9,170 bases of DNA from Fibrobacteria bacterium GUT77 (GTDB lineage Bacteria; Fibrobacterota; Chitinivibrionia; Chitinivibrionales; Chitinispirillaceae). The notes beneath the pieces were generated by a model, which was given only the letters and a program-made list of their open reading frames with translations, searched no databases and was not told where the DNA came from. Of this stretch, positions 6,237 to 9,170 are shown piece by piece (position 1 is the stretch's first letter; each line of letters begins with the position of its first letter). Position numbers and translations under genes: made by a program. The stretch covers positions 1,233 to 10,402 of the forward strand of contig LIUJ01000040.1 of NCBI GenBank assembly GCA_001462255.1. Reading direction: 5' to 3'.

Positions 6237-6382
6237 CATTTCTTCCCGTAGCTCTTAAGTATGGCCCTCTCGGCGACCATAAGCGATATTTTGACCGTCC
6301 TTTCGATTCTGAAGAGCGTTAGGCAGATCATCATGAAAAAAGCGACCACCGCTACCGAAAGTAAGATGAATATCATTAGCAT
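6236..6382 (-). CDS. Very small single-pass membrane protein, 48 residues
   Basis: The minus strand encodes MLMIFILLSVAVVAFFMM, then ICLTLFRIERTVKISLMV, then AERAILKSYGKK and TGA. Residues 2-24 are one hydrophobic membrane segment; the rest is a short basic amphipathic helix, presumably cytoplasmic. AAAGG (6393-6397) lies 10 bases before the first ATG; a second in-frame ATG at 6376 would shorten it by two residues. A small terminator follows at once. It lies 84 bp past the tsaD stop on the same strand and may be read from the tsaD transcript or on its own. The organisation (N-terminal anchor, short basic helix) matches the 62-residue protein next to it. Family and function are unknown. Confidence 0.65.
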   Translation of the reverse strand: MLMIFILLSVAVVAFFMMICLTLFRIERTVKISLMVAERAILKSYGKK

Positions 6383-6443
6383 AAGTCGTTAGCCTTTCGT
6401 AAGTTAAATGGTGTCAATCAACGCCGCTACTGTAACATATTCC

Positions 6444-6464
6444 TCAAAAACGGCATGTTTTTGA
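6444..6464. terminator. AT-rich hairpin just past tsaD
   Basis: TCAAAAAC (6444-6451) and GTTTTTGA (6457-6464) form a perfect 8-bp stem with a 5-base loop, starting 2 bp after the tsaD stop. The stem is AT-rich and no separate T-run follows, so termination would be weak at best. It may instead protect or attenuate the 3' end. Confidence 0.35.
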
Positions 6465-6466
6465 AC

Positions 6467-7495
6467 TTATATTCCCCGCCCCGGATCCATGACGGGGAAG
6501 CGCAGGCGACCGGTTTGGCCGGCCAACTGCCCGGCCATCGCAATCATGGCCCCGTTGTCGGTGCATAAATGCGGCGGGGGGCAAATAACGTTTTCGGCGC
6601 CGAGGCGCCTCCGCAACTCATCCCTTAAAAAGCCGTTGCAAGCCACTCCGCCGGCTATCGCCACCGTTTTTATGCCGTGCGCCGCCGCCGCCGCCGCCGC
6701 GTTGTCCGCAAGCGATCCGACTACGGCCCGCTGGAAAGCGGCGCATACGGCGGCTCTGTTGCCGCTGTCATTAATATAATCTTCGCCGCTCTCGGATAAA
6801 AATTTTTTTACGGCGGTCTTGAGGCCGGAGAAGCTGAAACAGTAACGCTTGTCGGAGGAGGAGAAGCGGGCAATCGGGAACGCTATGTTCGAGCGTCCGC
6901 CGCTCGCGGCCTTTGCCGCCTCCGTTTCTATGGCGCGCCCGGCGGGATAGGGGAAGCCTAATAGCTTCCCGACCTTGTCGAACGCCTCTCCGGCGGCGTC
7001 GTCTACGGTGCGGCCTAAGAGCTCGCAGTTGCCGAAGGACACGTACTTGTATACGGCCGTGTGCCCGCCTGAGGCCAATAGGACTATAAACGGCGTTTGG
7101 ATACCGGTTTCCGGCGGCGCCAAAACGTTATCCGGCGTTATGAACAGCGAGCATATATGCCCCTCTAAGTGGTTTACCCCCGTTATGGGTATGCCGTGGG
7201 CGGAGTGCATTCCCAAGGCGAAGCTGACGCCCACCAAGAGCGCCCCGGCGAGCCCCGGACTGTCGGTCACGGCTATGAGGTCTATATCCTTGGGGCATAT
7301 ACCGCAACTGTCCATAACCGCCTTGGTTAGCCCGTCAATCCTCTCCAAATGCGCCCGCGAGGCCACCTCCGGCACCACCCCGCCGTAGATGGCGTGCTCC
7401 GCCTGAGAGTGCGTGAGCGACGCCGACACGCGCCCGTCGCGGAGGAGCGCGACGGATGTTTCGTCGCAGGAGGATTCTATGCCCAAGGTAATCAT
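6467..7495 (-). CDS. tsaD: tRNA N6-adenosine threonylcarbamoyltransferase TsaD
   Basis: Transfers the threonylcarbamoyl group from threonylcarbamoyl-AMP to A37 of ANN-decoding tRNAs, giving t6A, together with TsaB and TsaE in the cytoplasm. The chosen start gives 342 residues beginning MITLGIESSCDETSVAL, the usual family N-terminus. An ATG 18 bp upstream (7513) would add MYILCT, which the family does not need. Metal-binding HLEGH supplies His109 and His113, and CTDNGAMIA supplies Asp313 (numbered from this start). Other signatures are DDAAGEAFDKVGKLLG, SFSGLKTAV and AIAGGVACNGFLR. The ASKHA fold looks complete, with no missing motif. Neither possible start has a Shine-Dalgarno, and a TATATTTT element lies 7-9 bp upstream of the chosen ATG, so the message may be leaderless. 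The neighbouring small membrane proteins are unrelated to t6A. tsaB and tsaE are not in the window. Confidence 0.97.
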   Translation of the reverse strand: MITLGIESSCDETSVALLRDGRVSASLTHSQAEHAIYGGVVPEVASRAHLERIDGLTKAVMDSCGICPKDIDLIAVTDSPGLAGALLVGVSFALGMHSAHGIPITGVNHLEGHICSLFITPDNVLAPPETGIQTPFIVLLASGGHTAVYKYVSFGNCELLGRTVDDAAGEAFDKVGKLLGFPYPAGRAIETEAAKAASGGRSNIAFPIARFSSSDKRYCFSFSGLKTAVKKFLSESGEDYINDSGNRAAVCAAFQRAVVGSLADNAAAAAAAHGIKTVAIAGGVACNGFLRDELRRRLGAENVICPPPHLCTDNGAMIAMAGQLAGQTGRLRFPVMDPGRGI

Positions 7496-7502
7496 AGTAC
7501 AT

Positions 7503-7510
7503 AAAATATA
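7503..7510 (-). promoter_or_regulatory. tsaD: Possible -10 of a leaderless tsaD transcript
   Basis: TATATTTT on the minus strand contains both TATATT (9 bp before the ATG at 7495) and TATTTT (7 bp before it). This would put +1 at or next to the start codon. No good -35 is seen at 16-18 bp, so the evidence is weaker than for the transglycosylase. Confidence 0.3.
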
Positions 7511-7572
7511 CATTCACGGAGCAAGGCGTTTGAGGTCTTTGGTCTTAAAATTTACAAAAAAATAAAAAAAAC

Positions 7573-7601
7573 TTGATTTTGGAAAAAAAATATTGTATAT
7601 T
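7573..7601 (+). promoter_or_regulatory. Sigma70-type promoter with A-tracts for the small exported protein
   Basis: TTGATT (7573-7578), a 17-bp spacer and TATATT (7596-7601). A-runs of 7-8 bases at about 7555-7571 lie just upstream, where an UP element or intrinsic bend would act, and another lies in the spacer (7583-7590). The expected start is near 7608, leaving a leader of about 55 bases. Confidence 0.6.
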
Positions 7602-7662
7602 TACATGTAAGGCTATTTGGATACAGTCCACGCCCAGAACAATAAACGGGGTTGAGGCGGCT

Positions 7663-7869
7663 ATGAAAAAGAGCGTATTTATCGCGGCGGCGGTGTGCGT
7701 AGCGGCGCTTTCCACGGGGGTTCTCGCCGGCGACGGGGTCAAACCCGACAGCGCGGCGGGGCAGGCGGTTTCCGCCCCCGCGCAAAAACCGGCGCTTAGC
7801 AAGCAAACATCCGTGCAACGGCCTACAAAAAAGACTAATTGGTCGAAAATCAAGACCATGTTTGAGTAA
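7663..7869 (+). CDS. Small exported protein, 68 residues, function unknown
   Basis: Starts MKKSVFIAAAVCVAALSTG with a textbook Sec signal peptide and a likely signal peptidase I site after VLA (residue 22). The mature part is about 46 residues, rich in Ala, Pro, Gln and Lys and probably unstructured. It ends in a basic aromatic patch, KKTNWSKIKTMFE. The frame is open upstream to 7573, but the promoter -10 falls inside that extension and the signal peptide starts at this ATG, so the short form is chosen. GAGG lies about 7 bases before it. The gene is divergent from tsaD and the A-rich promoter suggests solid expression. It may be a periplasmic or surface small protein. No family is recognised and no partner lies beside it. 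Confidence 0.75.
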   Translation: MKKSVFIAAAVCVAALSTGVLAGDGVKPDSAAGQAVSAPAQKPALSKQTSVQRPTKKTNWSKIKTMFE

Positions 7870-7881
7870 GCGAGGCGTCTT

Positions 7882-7900
7882 CCGCTCCTACGGGGGGCGG
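7882..7900 (+). terminator. Weak hairpin after the small exported protein
   Basis: CCGCTCC and GGGGCGG form a seven-pair stem (one G-T) with a 5-base loop, 12 bp past the stop. Only a scattered T-rich stretch follows (TGTTTGTTTTGT at 7912-7923), so it is a modest terminator candidate. The rest of 7901-8000 is AT-rich and shows no gene. Confidence 0.3.
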
Positions 7901-8000
7901 TGTGGCGTCAATGTTTGTTTTGTCCTCAAAATCGTCTAATCGCGTTCTAACTTTTAAGCGCGAGTTTGTTTTTATTATTTAATTTTGTTTTCCCCCCCGC

Positions 8001-8033
8001 CCAATAACTATTTTAATCCGTGTGCCAATAACT
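8001..8033 (+). repeat. CCAATAACT direct repeats upstream of flgM
   Basis: The 9-mer CCAATAACT occurs at 8001-8009 and again at 8025-8033, 24 bp apart start to start. The second copy abuts the -35 of the sigma-28 promoter. Two copies at this position could be a regulator binding site, but chance is possible. Confidence 0.35.
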
Positions 8034-8035
8034 TC

Positions 8036-8062
8036 TAAAGTCAGAAGCGAAGTTACCGATAT
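8036..8062 (+). promoter_or_regulatory. Sigma-28 (FliA) flagellar promoter of flgM
   Basis: TAAAGTCA (8036-8043), an 11-bp spacer and ACCGATAT (8055-8062). The FliA consensus is TAAAGTTT-N11-GCCGATAA, so 12 of 16 positions match with exact spacing. It stands about 34 bp before flgM, a known FliA target in enteric bacteria. An inverted repeat, AACTTC (8030-8035) with GAAGTT (8049-8054), overlaps its upstream half. Confidence 0.75.
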
Positions 8063-8095
8063 AGTTAATACAGGATTGAAAGGAGCCGACTGATT

Positions 8096-8413
8096 ATGTT
8101 AGTCAGCAAAATCTCACAGGTTATGCAGGGCGAGTTGCGCAAGGTGGACGGTACTCGCCGCGCTAAAAGCGAGCAACCGGTCTCTAAGGGGAGCGGCGCC
8201 AATCGTTCCGACCGTTCCGACCTCTCTGCGGACGGCGGCAAGCGGCGCGACGTGAGGAGCGAAGCGCGCGTATTGTCGTCGATGGTGAAGGGGCAACCCG
8301 ACGTGCGGACGGAAAAGGTGGAAGAGGCTAAAGTGAGGGTATCAAGCGGCTACTACAATACCGAGTCTTTTGCCGAGACGCTGGCGGCAAAGATAATAGA
8401 TACGGTGGTTTAA
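8096..8413 (+). CDS. flgM: FlgM-type anti-sigma-28 factor
   Basis: Predicted to bind and hold sigma-28 (FliA) in the cytoplasm until the flagellar hook-basal body is complete and FlgM is exported. The 105-residue protein has a disordered, charged N-terminal half and a C-terminal segment typical of the family: SEARVLSSMVKGQPDVRTEK, then VEEAKVRVSSGYYNTESFAE, then TLAAKIID. The EKVEEAKxRVxxGxYN core is the diagnostic part. Length is normal for FlgM. AGGAG (8081-8085) lies 10 bases before the ATG. A sigma-28 promoter directly upstream closes the usual feedback loop, in which FliA drives its own inhibitor. A strong terminator follows, so the gene is probably transcribed alone; no other flagellar gene is in the window. 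Confidence 0.88.
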   Translation: MLVSKISQVMQGELRKVDGTRRAKSEQPVSKGSGANRSDRSDLSADGGKRRDVRSEARVLSSMVKGQPDVRTEKVEEAKVRVSSGYYNTESFAETLAAKIIDTVV

Positions 8414-8449
8414 CGCGTATAGGTGTTGCGTCTTTTCAATCCTGCCAAT

Positions 8450-8488
8450 AAAAAAACGCGCTCCCCGGGGGAACGCGTTTTTTTTTTT
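8450..8488. terminator. Strong bidirectional terminator between flgM and the solute-binding protein gene
   Basis: A-run plus CGCG (8450-8460) pairs with CGCG plus T-run (8474-8488), with an inner CCCC/GGGG stem and one mismatch. Eleven T residues follow on the plus strand and seven on the minus strand. It serves the two converging genes. Confidence 0.9.
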
Positions 8489-8518
8489 GCGCCTGCCTTG
8501 CCGCCGCGTTATAAAAGG

Positions 8519-9170
8519 CTACTTGCGGGCGAGCATCACCGTTCCCCCGAAGTAGACCGGTTCCGAGAAGTCCACGAAGTTTTTACGCTCGTCGGTTATG
8601 GCTATAAGATTGGCCGCGAAGTCTACGGTGCCCGCCGATACGGCCGGGATTATGTCCGGGAAGGCCATAGTCTTGACCTCAAGGCCGTAGCCGTTGGCTT
8701 GGGCGAAGCGCGACGCCATTTCCACGTCGAAGCCTATGATTTTGCCCGAATCGTCTTTATAAGAGAAAGGCAAGTCGCAGTCGGAGGTGGCAAAGACCAG
8801 CGTTTTTGCCGCCGTCGGCGAAAGCGCTATTTCCGGCATGGGCGGCGAGTTCGGCGTGTCTACCCAACGCAGTACCATGTCCTTGTAGACCCCGTTGGCG
8901 CGTAACGTGTCCAAAAAAGCGTTGAATGCGGCGCGCATTTTGCCCTCGTCCTTCTTGCCGAACAGGTTTGCGTAGTTTTCCACGTCAACCGGCGGGTAGA
9001 GCACAATCAGGGAGTCGGGGTGCTGCGCCGCGAACTTTCTGGCCACCGGCTCCTCTACCAGCATACCGTCGGCCTCGCCGGCCAATATAGCTTCCATACA
9101 CTTGCCGCGCGAGTCGTAGTATTTGTAGAGCTTGGCTCCGACCTTCGCTCTGGCGACGGCGTCGAACGTG
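8519..9170 (-). CDS. Solute-binding protein of the SBP_bac_3 type, partial, with an extra half domain
   Basis: The gene enters from the right edge; 216 C-terminal residues are visible. The open frame continues upstream of the internal ATG at 9097 to the window edge, so that ATG is not the start. The visible part begins in lobe 2 of one domain (KVGAKLYKYYDSRGKCMEAI, then LAGEADGMLVEEPVAR) and runs to its closing helix (FLDTLRANGVYKDMVLRWV). A linker leads into a second domain opening KTLVFATSDCDLPFSYKDD, with GKIIGFDVEMASRFA and TVDFAANLIAITDERK. It stops at VYFGGTVMLARK, just where lobe 1 would cross to lobe 2. Such proteins bind amino acids or similar solutes in the periplasm for ABC import or as sensor modules; the ligand is unknown. 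A strong terminator follows the stop, so no lobe 2 lies downstream. Confidence 0.85.
   Translation of the reverse strand, partial: TFDAVARAKVGAKLYKYYDSRGKCMEAILAGEADGMLVEEPVARKFAAQHPDSLIVLYPPVDVENYANLFGKKDEGKMRAAFNAFLDTLRANGVYKDMVLRWVDTPNSPPMPEIALSPTAAKTLVFATSDCDLPFSYKDDSGKIIGFDVEMASRFAQANGYGLEVKTMAFPDIIPAVSAGTVDFAANLIAITDERKNFVDFSEPVYFGGTVMLARK

Noticed and set aside
6412..6417. TTGACA on the minus strand before the 48-residue gene
   Set aside because: No -10 lies at 16-18 bp; the only candidates fall on the Shine-Dalgarno, too near the start codon.
7573..7662. 30-codon upstream extension of the small exported protein
   Set aside because: It contains the predicted promoter -10, and the signal peptide begins at 7663.
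8635..8642. GCCGATAC, a sigma-28 -10 look-alike
   Set aside because: It is inside the solute-binding protein gene and no TAAAG-type -35 stands 11 bp upstream.
8423..8905. 160-codon plus-strand ORF at the right end
   Set aside because: It crosses the bidirectional terminator and is antisense to clear SBP domain sequence.
1..9170. tRNA or rRNA genes, CRISPR arrays, insertion sequences, prophage
   Set aside because: No tRNA-like arms, no regularly spaced repeats, no transposase or integrase reading frame and no terminal inverted repeats were seen on either strand.

Overview
The window is bacterial chromosomal DNA. It codes mostly on the minus strand and carries ordinary housekeeping, envelope and motility genes. 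It suggests a diderm, flagellated bacterium. The evidence is a lipoprotein-type MltD-like lytic transglycosylase with LysM repeats, a FlgM-type anti-sigma-28 factor behind a recognisable sigma-28 promoter, an ABC-type solute-binding protein, a soluble PAS histidine kinase and several single-pass membrane proteins. The mix would suit a Fibrobacterota-like or other FCB-group lineage, but that is a weak guess and nothing in the window fixes the phylum. No phage, transposase, CRISPR or plasmid genes are seen.

Layout from left to right. 133-2454 (minus) is an MltD-like lytic transglycosylase with four LysM domains; its promoter appears to sit directly on the start codon (leaderless). 2470-2649 is non-coding and holds two related GC-rich hairpins. 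2650-2844 (minus) is a 64-residue cysteine-rich protein with a near-consensus promoter and Shine-Dalgarno. 3018-4436 (minus) is an orphan PAS histidine kinase. 4587-4619 is a strong terminator hairpin. 4641-5618 (minus) is a single-pass membrane protein with a long Arg/Gly/Gln-rich disordered tail. 5619-5885 holds only a doubtful 77-codon ORF. 5886-6074 and 6236-6382 (both minus) are two tiny single-pass membrane proteins. 6467-7495 (minus) is tsaD. Diverging from it, 7663-7869 (plus) is a 68-residue exported protein behind an A-tract promoter. 8096-8413 (plus) is flgM, preceded by a sigma-28 promoter and followed by a bidirectional terminator. 8519-9170 (minus, running off the right edge) is a solute-binding protein with one and a half SBP_bac_3-like domains.

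Few of the genes form an obvious operon. Most appear to have their own promoter: near-sigma70 elements with 17-bp spacers are visible for the transglycosylase, the cysteine-rich gene, the 62-residue membrane protein and the exported protein. tsaD provides tRNA t6A synthesis. flgM provides the checkpoint on late flagellar transcription. The transglycosylase remodels peptidoglycan. The least understood part is the run downstream of tsaD (4641-6382), where small membrane proteins and the membrane-anchored RG-rich protein lie together. No defence or biosynthetic system was found. The most unusual items are the membrane-tethered RG-rich protein, the CxxCxxCxxC mini-protein and the half SBP domain.
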